64,000 bases of DNA from a bacterium (GTDB lineage: Bacteria; Cyanobacteriota; Vampirovibrionia; Vampirovibrionales; Vampirovibrionaceae): assembly GCA_030429585.1 (NCBI GenBank), contig JAUIEU010000001.1, forward strand, positions 1,421,994 to 1,485,993, written 5' to 3'. Under the pieces are notes generated by a model. It searched no databases, was not told where the DNA came from, and saw nothing but the letters and a program-made list of their open reading frames with translations. Shown here piece by piece: positions 1 through 7,506 of this stretch (its first letter is position 1; every line of letters begins with the position of its first letter). A program made the translations under genes and the position numbers.

Positions 1-1
1 C

Positions 2-1609
2 GAATGTGCCACCCCACTATTATCCAAAGTGGCCCCCGTTCGGCAGCTATACCGCTACCACCAGCAACTCGCCCAGTATTACTTAGCTCAACGCCTAGTA
101 CCCCTAAACGAGCGTCTTCTGCCTGTGGCAAACTCTGCATTGGTGCAGCAGGCCCGCAAGCACTTACAAGCCGCAGAAGAACTAAAGCAACACGCCAACG
201 AGCACACTAGCGAGCCCGACGACGAAACGCCAGCCACCCCCGCTGCTGTGGTTGATGATGACGACGATACGGACTTAGAAGCCCTACTGGCTGAAGATGA
301 CGCCCAAAACGAGACTGCCCCGCCAAAGGCTACAACCCATACCGCAGCCCAAGCAGCGCCACCCACTACTATTGTGGTGAACACCCTTGCACCCGCACCA
401 GCGCCAGCAACATCCACCGCACCCCAACCCACGGCGCCTGTGGCTGCTGCACCTACACAACCCACCACGGATACGAATACCTCAACAATATCTGTATCAT
501 CGCCTTCTTCACCACAGCCCACAACACCTACAGCGCCTGCGGCAAGCGTGGTCCCTCACAATCAAGCACCTTCAACCACCCATACCGCTTTAGCAGAACC
601 GCCCCCACAGCAGGTTACCCAGTGGTTACAGCAAGCCCAGCAGCATCAATCTAAAGCTGAATGGCAAGCCGCTCACCAATTACTGCACAATATTATTGCC
701 CAATGCGCCACCACCACCCGGCTGGCCCAATGGTGGCAGGCCCATGCACATAAACAACTCGCCCACGGACATGTTGCCCAATGGCAGTTAGACCAAGCCC
801 AGCACCACGCCCTACACGCCAACACGCTAGCAGATATTTTGACGGATGCGCCCGCCGCCGCCACAACCCCAACACCATTGCCGGGCTCGGTAATGGCACT
901 AAGGCTAGAATGTGGCTTGCTACTAGCGGATATTGCCAATCAGCAATCTCAGCCACAAGCGGCCCTAAAACATTTATTTGACGCCAACCAAGCACCCACC
1001 GGTGAACCTTTACCTGCCAAGCCTGCCGATATAACCACACCCCATTGGCAAAGCTTAATGGCGCAACAGCAGTTTCAGGCCGCCTTGGCCTACGACACCC
1101 TAAAACAAGCCAATGAGGCCAGCACCCACTACCAACACGCCATTAGCCTACTGCGTCAGCAACATCACTGGGGCCCGCTAAGCGCCGCCACTGTTAACCT
1201 AGGCTGCTTATTGTTAGAAGCTAACCAAACGGCCACGGCTATTCCGTATTTAGAAGAAGCGCTCAACATCGAGGCCACCCACCTAAAACGCCCTGCCGAA
1301 TGGGTGGATACCTACCGATTGCTTGCCCAAGCCTATCAACATAACAGCCAAGCCGATAAAGCCATTGACACCCTAAAACAGGCGCTAGCATTAGCCACTA
1401 CCCACCAGCGCGCCGATTGGATTATTGGCACCTTAATAGACCTTGGCCACGCCAGCCGCCAACAAAAAGACGCGGCGGCGGCTACCCACTACTACCAACA
1501 GGCCCAAGCCAGTATTCAACAACACCTAAGCGCCCACCCCGCCGATACCACCTTGTATGGCGACTGGCACACAGAGCTACAACGCATTATTACTGAATTA
1601 CAGGGCTAA
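2..1609 (+). CDS. TPR-repeat protein, 5' end outside the window
   Basis: The frame is open to the left edge; the first possible internal start is GTG at 29, so the gene is probably truncated by the window. The visible part has a charged helical N-terminus, an acidic run with five Asp near residue 80, a long Ala/Pro/Thr/Gln-rich low-complexity linker to about residue 185, and then an all-helical region with TPR-like repeats to the end (for example ATAIPYLEEALNIEA and KAIDTLKQALALA). TPR arrays mediate protein-protein contacts. No catalytic domain is visible and the partner is unknown. The stop lies about 85 bases before the pyrE start, so co-transcription is possible. Confidence 0.7.
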   Translation, partial: ECATPLLSKVAPVRQLYRYHQQLAQYYLAQRLVPLNERLLPVANSALVQQARKHLQAAEELKQHANEHTSEPDDETPATPAAVVDDDDDTDLEALLAEDDAQNETAPPKATTHTAAQAAPPTTIVVNTLAPAPAPATSTAPQPTAPVAAAPTQPTTDTNTSTISVSSPSSPQPTTPTAPAASVVPHNQAPSTTHTALAEPPPQQVTQWLQQAQQHQSKAEWQAAHQLLHNIIAQCATTTRLAQWWQAHAHKQLAHGHVAQWQLDQAQHHALHANTLADILTDAPAAATTPTPLPGSVMALRLECGLLLADIANQQSQPQAALKHLFDANQAPTGEPLPAKPADITTPHWQSLMAQQQFQAALAYDTLKQANEASTHYQHAISLLRQQHHWGPLSAATVNLGCLLLEANQTATAIPYLEEALNIEATHLKRPAEWVDTYRLLAQAYQHNSQADKAIDTLKQALALATTHQRADWIIGTLIDLGHASRQQKDAAAATHYYQQAQASIQQHLSAHPADTTLYGDWHTELQRIITELQG

Positions 1610-1694
1610 TCGTTGCCTTGGGCATAAACCACTGGCAGTTGGCTGGCATTCTGGTTACACTTTTAGTTGTTTAGCCCTCTACATAAAGCGCCTT

Positions 1695-2327
1695 ATGCCC
1701 ATGCCTACCGCTGCTCCACAAAAGCCCACCCCTACAAAAACATGCACCGCTGCACCCACACAACCCGGCAAATTACATGCCACCACACGGGCGGCCTTAA
1801 AAGCCAACTTGCAACGGCTCGCCATTCAGCGCGGCAACTTTATTTTAGCCAGCGGTAAAAAAGCCAACGTGTATGTCGATTGCCGTAATCTCTCGCTAGA
1901 TGGGTCGGCCGTTCATCAGGCAGGCCAAGCGCTGTATCAGGTTATCCAACCCCTACATGCCGATGCGGTAGCCGGCGTGGTACTGGGGGCAGCCCCCTTA
2001 GTAACTGCCACCTGCATTGCGGCTAGCAACCAAAGCCAAGCGCTTACTGGCTGCCTTATTCGCAAAGCTAGCAAAGGCCACGGCACCCAAAAACTGGTAG
2101 AAGGCCAACTAGCACCATGGATGCGCGTGGTATTAGTAGAAGATGTGGTCACCACCGGCGGCTCGTTGCTGTACGGCATAGATACCCTTAAGGCCTTACA
2201 CCCACAGCTAAGCATTGCCGGCATTATTAGCCTGGTAGATAGAGACGCCGGCGGCGCTGAACTATTTGCCAAGCATGGCATACCCTACTGGCCGTTATTT
2301 AGCTTAACCGAATTACTTGACGATTAA
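1695..2327 (+). CDS. pyrE: Orotate phosphoribosyltransferase
   Basis: This enzyme joins orotate and PRPP to give OMP, the fifth step of pyrimidine synthesis, in the cytoplasm. The PRPP-binding signature VVLVEDVVTTGGS is at about residues 145-157, and an RKxxKxHG motif at 123-130 matches the mobile catalytic loop of the family. The 210-residue length is normal. ATG 1695 is chosen because the longer upstream frame (from 1557) overlaps the previous gene and encodes unrelated sequence; ATG 1701 is also possible. No clear Shine-Dalgarno is visible. The first 25 or so residues are a Pro/Thr-rich extension. It converges with the zinc-ribbon gene, leaving only 22 bases between stops. Confidence 0.93.
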   Translation: MPMPTAAPQKPTPTKTCTAAPTQPGKLHATTRAALKANLQRLAIQRGNFILASGKKANVYVDCRNLSLDGSAVHQAGQALYQVIQPLHADAVAGVVLGAAPLVTATCIAASNQSQALTGCLIRKASKGHGTQKLVEGQLAPWMRVVLVEDVVTTGGSLLYGIDTLKALHPQLSIAGIISLVDRDAGGAELFAKHGIPYWPLFSLTELLDD

Positions 2328-2349
2328 GGTATTGGTTTTAGGTGGCCTA

Positions 2350-2895
2350 TTATTCGGCGCGGCTAGCTAAGGCGAGTTCTTCGTCGTCTGGGCGTAGTTC
2401 TGCCGGAATATGCTTAGACCAATCGCTATCTAAATCGTTAAAAAACTCATGGGCGCTTAGCACATCGTCTTCGGCAATAGGGGGTAATTCTTGCAGGCGT
2501 TCAATATCAGCCATCGTTAATTCAGGGTCGTCAAATCGGCGTTGGTGGCCTAAAAACTCAAGTAGTTCATCCAAGCTCATTTCAATAGGCTCACCCTCGG
2601 CAGGGGCACCAAAAGGCAATTCGTTACCACCGCTAAAGCGTTGTAAAAACTGCTGCATGGCCGCCTTCATGTGGCGCCGGGCTTGTTGTGGCATACCCGA
2701 ACGTGGGTCGGCGGTTTCAAACCCAACAGTCGCATCGCCATTGTGTTTACCGCAGGCATGGCAATGGATGCCTACCATGTAATAGTTACGGCCCCGGCCC
2801 AACAAATGGATATCATCCATAGCAAAATTAGCACTGCAAAATCGGCAGGTTTGGCGGGTAAAAAACTGGCGTACAAGCTGGAAAGGTTCCATCAT
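2350..2895 (-). CDS. Zinc-ribbon protein of unknown function
   Basis: 181 residues. Two CxxC pairs (C17/C20 and C45/C48) are spaced like a zinc ribbon or rubredoxin-like knuckle. The C-terminal two thirds are acidic and helical, with a Gly/Pro hinge near residue 90. There is no signal peptide or membrane segment, so it is probably cytoplasmic. The start could be either of the two tandem ATGs at 2895 or 2892. I do not recognise a named family. The compact zinc motif with an acidic tail suggests a binding or adaptor role, but that is only inference. Confidence 0.75.
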   Translation of the reverse strand: MMEPFQLVRQFFTRQTCRFCSANFAMDDIHLLGRGRNYYMVGIHCHACGKHNGDATVGFETADPRSGMPQQARRHMKAAMQQFLQRFSGGNELPFGAPAEGEPIEMSLDELLEFLGHQRRFDDPELTMADIERLQELPPIAEDDVLSAHEFFNDLDSDWSKHIPAELRPDDEELALASRAE

Positions 2896-3191
2896 AAAAA
2901 GCGAAACATCCTTCTGTCATTTAAAAACGTTTACTTAATAAAGCCACAGGCTAACGACACATGTTGTCTTAAATAGGTTCCGCTATTGGCGGCGCACTCA
3001 AGGGTGTCGCAGGTCCGTCCTTAATCTATCACCTTATTAGTATACCCCCATTTCGGCAATCATCACGCCTTATTCAGCTTTTGTTTATGTTTTGGCAGGT
3101 TTTGTAACGTATGGCAGGCATGGGTATATGGTTTTGGTGGGTATTTATCGCGCCATTTGGTGTGTTTCTTTTTTCTGCTACCTTAAACGGT

Positions 3192-3659
3192 ATGACCATC
3201 ACTACCCCATTACCCCCACCCGCTGCCCACAGCCTGCCTTACCAGGTTCAAATTTTTGATACCGATTGCTACGGGGTAATGTGGCACGGCGCTTACCACC
3301 GCTGGCTAGAGCTGGCCCGCTGCGAATACTTTAAAGCCCTAGGCTGCCCACTGGCAGACCTAAACAACGAAGGCCCCGAGGGGAACGCGCCGTTGGTGTT
3401 TCCTGTAGCCGAACAAAACCTTGCCTACCACGCCCCTGCTAAATTATGGGATGACCTAACCATTACCACCCGCATCCAAAAAAAAGGCGTCCGTATTATT
3501 TTTCATCAGCAGGTAGTGCACGCCGCCACTAATAAAGCCTTAGTAACTGCCACTACCACCTGCGCCATCATGCAAGAATCTGCTGGCCGTTGGCGCCCAG
3601 CCCGCAACCTACCGGCACCACTAACCGAAGCACTGGCTAACAGCAACGGGGCGGCTTAA
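3192..3659 (+). CDS. Acyl-CoA thioesterase, YbgC/4HBT hot-dog family
   Basis: Hot-dog-fold thioesterase that hydrolyses acyl-CoA or acyl-ACP esters. The family active-site segment DTDxxGVMWHxxYxRWLE is at about residues 23-40, with the catalytic Asp in DTD, and the ELARCEYFKALG helix follows as in YbgC. ATG 3192 gives 155 residues, close to family length. The upstream extension from 3111 encodes a hydrophobic stretch not expected for this family, although a membrane-anchored version cannot be excluded. The stop is 7 bases before the transporter gene, suggesting an operon. The native substrate cannot be told from sequence. Confidence 0.85.
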   Translation: MTITTPLPPPAAHSLPYQVQIFDTDCYGVMWHGAYHRWLELARCEYFKALGCPLADLNNEGPEGNAPLVFPVAEQNLAYHAPAKLWDDLTITTRIQKKGVRIIFHQQVVHAATNKALVTATTTCAIMQESAGRWRPARNLPAPLTEALANSNGAA

Positions 3660-3666
3660 CCCCCTT

Positions 3667-4353
3667 ATGTTTCGCCTATTAGCCCATTGCACCCCCAAGG
3701 ATATGCCTGCTAACTATTTAGTGCTAACCGGCATGATTACCCTATTTGTAACCTGCCTAATTATTGCCAATTTAGTAGGCAGCATTTTATTTAGCTTTAC
3801 CGTGGGCGGTCAATCGGTGCTGCTATCGGCCGGCATTATTTTTTTTCCGGTTACGTTTTTACTAACCGATTTATTAAACGAATTTTATGGCGCCCGCACC
3901 GCCCGCTTTGTAACCCTACTAGGTTTGCTGGCTAGCCTACTGGTGTTTGGCTTTATGAGCATTACCGAGCATCTGCCCGTCGATGGCCGCTCGTTAATTA
4001 GCCAACCCGAATTTTTAAAGTTTAGCGGGTTGTATACCAACATGGTGTTGGCCTCGCTTACCGCGTACCTAATTGGGCAACTGTTAGATATCCAAGTATT
4101 TGGCTGGTTTTACCAATGGACCCAAAACAAGCACCTATGGCTACGGGCGCAAGGTTCTACCATCATCTCGCAAGGGTTTGATAGTTTTATTGTGGTGTGG
4201 CTAGCGTTTAGCGGCCAACTACCCACAGAAACCCTTCTGCAAATTGGTTTAAGCAACTATACTTGGAAGATATTACTGGTAACCGCCATTACACCATTAC
4301 TGTATTTAGGCCATGCCCTGCTAACTAAGGCGTTGCGCCGCCAAACTGTTTAA
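3667..4353 (+). CDS. yhhQ: Queuosine-precursor transporter (VUT/YhhQ family)
   Basis: Inner-membrane protein of 228 residues with about six hydrophobic helices. The VUT (DUF165) signature is visible: an early ANLVGSILF helix, then FFPVTFLLTDLLNEFYGARTAR, the family's most conserved stretch, and a late FDSFIVVWLAFSG segment. Members import queuine or preQ precursors used to modify tRNAs with GUN anticodons. The tRNA-Tyr(GTA) in this window would be a natural substrate of that modification, but no tgt or queuosine synthesis gene is in view. It follows the thioesterase by 7 bases. Confidence 0.88.
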   Translation: MFRLLAHCTPKDMPANYLVLTGMITLFVTCLIIANLVGSILFSFTVGGQSVLLSAGIIFFPVTFLLTDLLNEFYGARTARFVTLLGLLASLLVFGFMSITEHLPVDGRSLISQPEFLKFSGLYTNMVLASLTAYLIGQLLDIQVFGWFYQWTQNKHLWLRAQGSTIISQGFDSFIVVWLAFSGQLPTETLLQIGLSNYTWKILLVTAITPLLYLGHALLTKALRRQTV

Positions 4354-4423
4354 AACCCTTTTCCCTAGGCCCCAAGCCAGTATCCATTTTATATTCATTT
4401 CTTTAAGATATATTAACATTTTA

Positions 4424-4452
4424 TTGACAGGTACCTAATCCAAATGATTAAC
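4424..4452 (+). promoter_or_regulatory. Candidate promoter of the aroF leader
   Basis: A perfect TTGACA (4424-4429) is followed after 17 bases by ATTAAC (4447-4452), a poor -10 match. A start near 4459 would put the leader-peptide ATG about 50 bases into the transcript. The surrounding sequence is A+T-rich. The placement fits the attenuator downstream, but the -10 box is weak. Confidence 0.4.
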
Positions 4453-4508
4453 TGTGAATAACAGTACAGTTTTTCCCCTACAATTTTGGAAGTAATAGCG
4501 CCCCGATA

Positions 4509-4562
4509 ATGATGAAGCGATTTTATTATTTTAGCTTTTATCCCAACGCCTTGCGTTGTTAG
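4509..4562 (+). CDS. Phe/Tyr-rich leader peptide of the aroF attenuator
   Basis: A 17-codon frame, ATG to TAG, encodes MMKRFYYFSFYPNALRC. Six of the seven codons 5-11 are Phe or Tyr (F-Y-Y-F-S-F-Y), the end products that normally control DAHP synthase. A GGAAG lies 16 bases upstream of the ATG, a long spacing. The frame's last codons (4551-4562) form one arm of a helix that competes with the terminator at 4593-4633. This is the layout of ribosome-mediated attenuation seen at pheA, trp and similar operons. It sits 167 bases upstream of the DAHP synthase start. Confidence 0.72.
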   Translation: MMKRFYYFSFYPNALRC

Positions 4563-4633
4563 CCGCGCTATAAACTACCCATAAACCGCATTAACAACCG
4601 CAAGCACCTTCCCCTATTGCCTGCGGTTGTTTT
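4551..4633 (+). terminator. Attenuator: competing antiterminator and terminator stems upstream of aroF
   Basis: Terminator arms AACAACCGCA (4593-4602) and TGCGGTTGTT (4622-4631) are perfectly complementary over 10 bp and end in a short T run (4630-4633). The left arm can instead pair with the end of the leader frame: TTGCG and TTGTTA (4551-4561) with TAACAA and CGCAA (4592-4603), 11 bp with a one-base bulge. A ribosome stalled at the Phe/Tyr codons would leave 4551-4562 free and favour read-through. One that reaches the stop would cover it and favour termination. The U-tract is short, so termination may be partial. Confidence 0.65.
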
Positions 4634-4728
4634 GGTATTAACACCCTATTTTTAGCAGTTAATGGTTTCCTTTTTAGGGCCCCTGCGTTTTAATAACACC
4701 CCAAACAACACGGATGTAAATAAACCCC

Positions 4729-5598
4729 ATGACCCCGACCCCTAAATATCAAAAAGCCCACGAACAACACCAAAGCGTGGTTAGCATTGGCAAAGCCACC
4801 ATTGGCCACCGCCACGAGCCATTAATTATTGCCGGCCCCTGCGCGGTAGAATCGTACGAGCAGCTACGCGCCGTAGGCGATACCTTGGTTAGCATTGGGG
4901 TGCCTTGTATACGTGGTGGCGCCTTTAAACCGCGCACCTCGCCCTATTCCTTTCAAGGCTTAGGCGAAGAAGGCCTGAAACTACTTGCCAAAATGCGCCA
5001 AGAACTTGGCCTTGGCGTGGTTAGCGAAGTTATGTGCATTGAACAAATTGCCGTGATGGCCCCCCATGTAGATTGCTACCAAGTGGGTGCCCGCAACATG
5101 CAAAATTTTGATTTACTAAAAGCCCTTGGCAAACAGCAAAAGCCGGTTATTTTAAAACGCGGTTTAGCAGCCACCCTAAGCGAATTTTTAAACGCGGCAG
5201 AATATATTTTAGCCGGCGGTAACCCTAACGTTATTTTATGCGAGCGTGGCATCCGTAGCTTTGATACCGCAACCCGCAACGTGCTGGATTTAGGCGGTGT
5301 GGCCTGGCTAAAAACCCAAACCCACTTGCCCGTACTGGTAGACCCCAGCCATGCGACTGGCGTGCGGAACCTAATTTTACCCACCACCCGTGCCGCTATT
5401 GCGGTAGGTGCCGATGGTATTTTAGTAGAAGCACACCCTCAGCCAGAAAAATCGGTTAGTGATGCGGCCCAAGCCTTAAGCTTGGATGATTTAGCCCGCC
5501 TAACCCACGAAGTAGGGCTAATGACAGCAGCCATGAAAGAATGCGATAAGCCTTTGCCTAGTAAAATCAAGCCTATCCGCCGCCAACACCGGGCCTAG
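4729..5598 (+). CDS. aroF: 3-deoxy-7-phosphoheptulonate (DAHP) synthase, type I-beta
   Basis: Condenses phosphoenolpyruvate and erythrose 4-phosphate to DAHP, the first step of the shikimate pathway. Visible signatures are IIAGPCAVES (33-42, including the metal-ligand Cys38), RGGAFKPRTSPYSFQG (62-77), KRG (143-145) and DPSHATG (205-211), in the order of the KDO8P-synthase-like beta subtype. At 289 residues there is room only for the barrel: no ACT, ferredoxin-like or chorismate-mutase regulatory domain is visible, so allosteric feedback may be absent. That fits control by the upstream Phe/Tyr attenuator. The last four bases (CTAG) are shared with the convergent SIMPL gene's stop. Confidence 0.93.
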   Translation: MTPTPKYQKAHEQHQSVVSIGKATIGHRHEPLIIAGPCAVESYEQLRAVGDTLVSIGVPCIRGGAFKPRTSPYSFQGLGEEGLKLLAKMRQELGLGVVSEVMCIEQIAVMAPHVDCYQVGARNMQNFDLLKALGKQQKPVILKRGLAATLSEFLNAAEYILAGGNPNVILCERGIRSFDTATRNVLDLGGVAWLKTQTHLPVLVDPSHATGVRNLILPTTRAAIAVGADGILVEAHPQPEKSVSDAAQALSLDDLARLTHEVGLMTAAMKECDKPLPSKIKPIRRQHRA

Positions 5599-6380
5599 TT
5601 AGTTTCTTTAAAACCAAAACGAACGTGCACTTCCGCACGCAAAGGCTGCTTGCCCACGGCTAATGGTGGAGGTGCATTTTTCATATCACTTTCCGCCATC
5701 GCCATTTCGCGCTGAAACCCACCCATCATCATCGGAAAGTGGCGCATACCTTCAATGGTAACCACCCCGGTTAAAGTCACGCCAGCCGCTTTGGCCAAGG
5801 TCTCGGCTTGCACCTTGGCGGCTTCAAACGCTTTGGTTACCGCCTCTTGCTGGGCCCCTTTGGCATCATCCAAATAAAACTGTAATTGCTCCACATTATC
5901 TGCCTGATGATCCAACACGGTGGCTAACAAGGCCTCGCCTAAGGCATCTAATTCGTCAGGGTGCACATGCTCAATACGGGCTTCTAAGCGGTGGTTTACC
6001 CGGTAGCCATCAATTTTTTCGCTGCGGTAAAGGCGAGCATTATGCACCGGGTGAGAGTAAAAGCCCATCGTCTTAAACGTAAAATTAGGGAATTGAGCAG
6101 CCATTAAGGCTTGCTGCATGTGCGCCATTTTTTGGGTATTCACTTCGCTAGCCTGTTTTAGCGTTTTTGCCTGGGTGGCAATATTAATGGATAGTTTTAC
6201 CGAATCCGGTGCCACCATTACTTCACCCTTGCCGTGGGTCAAAATAGTGTGGGGCATGGGTGGGGGCCCCTGCTGAGCAAAACCAGGGGAAACTACACCC
6301 GTGACAACAACTATGGCCACAAGTAAGCCCTGTAACCAGCCTGCACTGCGTTGCACAAAAACCATGGTGGTATCTCCCAA
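5595..6380 (-). CDS. Exported SIMPL-domain (DUF541) protein
   Basis: A signal peptide (hydrophobic core about residues 14-32, likely cleavage near GFAQ-QG) is followed by a SIMPL domain: ILTHGKGEVMVAPDSVKLSINIATQAKTL and the C-terminal AEVHVRFGF strand bracket the usual alternating alpha/beta repeat. The predicted location is the periplasm or outer face. SIMPL proteins such as E. coli YggE are linked to oxidative-stress protection, but their biochemistry is not settled. A Met-rich segment near residues 208-232 (MRHFPMMMGG, MAMAESDM) might bind metal, which is inference. The start could be ATG 6380 or ATG 6365. Its stop overlaps the convergent aroF stop. Confidence 0.85.
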   Translation of the reverse strand: MGDTTMVFVQRSAGWLQGLLVAIVVVTGVVSPGFAQQGPPPMPHTILTHGKGEVMVAPDSVKLSINIATQAKTLKQASEVNTQKMAHMQQALMAAQFPNFTFKTMGFYSHPVHNARLYRSEKIDGYRVNHRLEARIEHVHPDELDALGEALLATVLDHQADNVEQLQFYLDDAKGAQQEAVTKAFEAAKVQAETLAKAAGVTLTGVVTIEGMRHFPMMMGGFQREMAMAESDMKNAPPPLAVGKQPLRAEVHVRFGFKETN

Positions 6381-6402
6381 AACCCTAGATAGTTAAAAAA
6401 TA

Positions 6403-6474
6403 AGCCCATGATGAGATTTGAACTCATGACCTCCCCCTTACCAAGGGGGTGCGCTACCCCTGCGCCACATGGGC
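6403..6474 (-). tRNA. tRNA-Thr (GGT)
   Basis: Read on the minus strand: acceptor GCCCATG pairs with CATGGGC, a five-pair anticodon stem CCCCC/GGGGG encloses TTGGTAA giving anticodon GGT, and the T arm contains GTTCAAATC. 72 nt, with no encoded CCA. It lies just upstream of the SIMPL gene. Confidence 0.95.
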
Positions 6475-6532
6475 TTAATAAAAATTAAGTCCGACTAGTG
6501 TATCAAAAACAGTAAAAAAGACACCTTAAATA

Positions 6533-7162
6533 TTAAAACTTTGATAGATCCGACGGGTTGTAATGCTGAACCGCCCCCGAACGAACCTGCGCTACCCATT
6601 GGTCAAACACCCGCTTAGCCTCTGCGTGGGCGCCTGGCACCGACGTTAAGCCTGTGGTGCACTGGCTGGTACCTTCTGCATTAAGCACCTGGATTTTATG
6701 CCACAAGGCCGCATCATCAAACTCGGGCGATACATCCGCCGCCGTGTTGGCATAATAAATGTGGCCAATATTGGCCCAGTGAGCCGCAGAAAAACACATG
6801 GGGCACGGATACGTGCTGGTATACAGTGCCGCGCCTTCCAAATCAAAGGCGTTGGTATTTTTGGCCGCATCTCGAATGGCGGTTACTTCGCCATGGGCAG
6901 TGGGGTCATGGTCTATGGCTACCCGGTTATAGCCGCGGCCAATAACCTTACCCTCTTTAGAAACCACAATGGCACCAAACGGCCCACCGCCAGCTTCTAT
7001 ACTTTGCCCAGATAACGCCACCGCTTCCAACATCCACTGGGTATCAGCAGGGGTGGCCGTTACCGTATTTATATCATCGTCTGCTACAACAGCAGGGTTT
7101 CCGTAAGCCACCACCGTATAATTCCCCAGTATTAATAGTACAAGCGTGAGTAATAGCCGCAT
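6533..7162 (-). CDS. Exported cytidine/guanine deaminase-family protein
   Basis: The zinc-dependent deaminase motif is complete: HGE at residues 90-92 (ligand H90, proton shuttle E92) and PCPMC at 119-123 (ligands C120 and C123). Overall layout (PFGAIVV, GRGYNRV, DPTAHGEV) resembles guanine deaminases of the GuaD/TadA-like group. Unusually, the first 22 or so residues are a hydrophobic leader (RLLLTLVLLILGNYTVVA) that looks like a signal peptide or anchor, although these enzymes are usually cytoplasmic. Substrate is not deducible. It sits between tRNA-Tyr and tRNA-Thr(GGT) on the same strand and may share their transcript. Confidence 0.85.
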   Translation of the reverse strand: MRLLLTLVLLILGNYTVVAYGNPAVVADDDINTVTATPADTQWMLEAVALSGQSIEAGGGPFGAIVVSKEGKVIGRGYNRVAIDHDPTAHGEVTAIRDAAKNTNAFDLEGAALYTSTYPCPMCFSAAHWANIGHIYYANTAADVSPEFDDAALWHKIQVLNAEGTSQCTTGLTSVPGAHAEAKRVFDQWVAQVRSGAVQHYNPSDLSKF

Positions 7163-7193
7163 AATTACGCCAACCTATCGTTAAGAAAAAGAG

Positions 7194-7275
7194 TGGGCAG
7201 GGTTGGATTCGAACCAACGTACTCGTAGAGAACAGATTTACAGTCTGCCGCCTTTAACCACTCGGCCACCTACCC
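7194..7275 (-). tRNA. tRNA-Tyr (GTA)
   Basis: Minus-strand class II tRNA of 82 nt. Acceptor GGGTAGG pairs with CCTGCCC (one T-G pair), the anticodon stem GCAGA/TCTGT encloses CTGTAAA giving GTA, a long variable arm follows, and the T loop is TTCGAAT. CCA is not encoded. Confidence 0.95.
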
Positions 7276-7328
7276 ACTTGGTTATATTGGATACGTATTT
7301 AAGCGTAATCCAGCCAAAAAAGCAAAAA

Positions 7329-7400
7329 AGCCGGTGATGGGAATCGAACCCGCAACCTACGGTTTACAAAACCGTTGCTCTACCATTGAGCTACACCGGC
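7329..7400 (-). tRNA. tRNA-Thr (TGT)
   Basis: Minus-strand tRNA of 72 nt. Acceptor GCCGGTG pairs with CACCGGC, the anticodon stem ACGGT/ACCGT encloses TTTGTAA giving TGT, and the T arm contains GTTCGATTC. It is first in a Thr-Tyr-(deaminase)-Thr series. Thr and Tyr tRNA genes are also grouped in many other bacteria. Confidence 0.95.
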
Positions 7401-7434
7401 CATTGACACTAAATCACGCTAAATAGCCGGGCAA

Positions 7435-7443
7435 AGTATACCA
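7435..7443 (-). promoter_or_regulatory. Extended -10 promoter of the tRNA group
   Basis: On the minus strand the sequence reads TGG-TATACT, an extended -10 element, about 35 bases before the mature 5' end of tRNA-Thr(TGT). There is no good -35 box at 17 bases, which extended -10 promoters tolerate. Confidence 0.45.
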
Positions 7444-7506
7444 TGGCCACACCATTAATGGCGCCTTCACCTCCCTAGCTCTCCGCCAAGTAGGGGAGCC
7501 TACCCC

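Noticed and set aside
4..593. Short frames in the Ala/Pro/Thr-rich start of the first TPR gene
   Set aside because: Low-complexity GC-skewed coding sequence opens several frames by chance; none has a start signal or recognisable domain.
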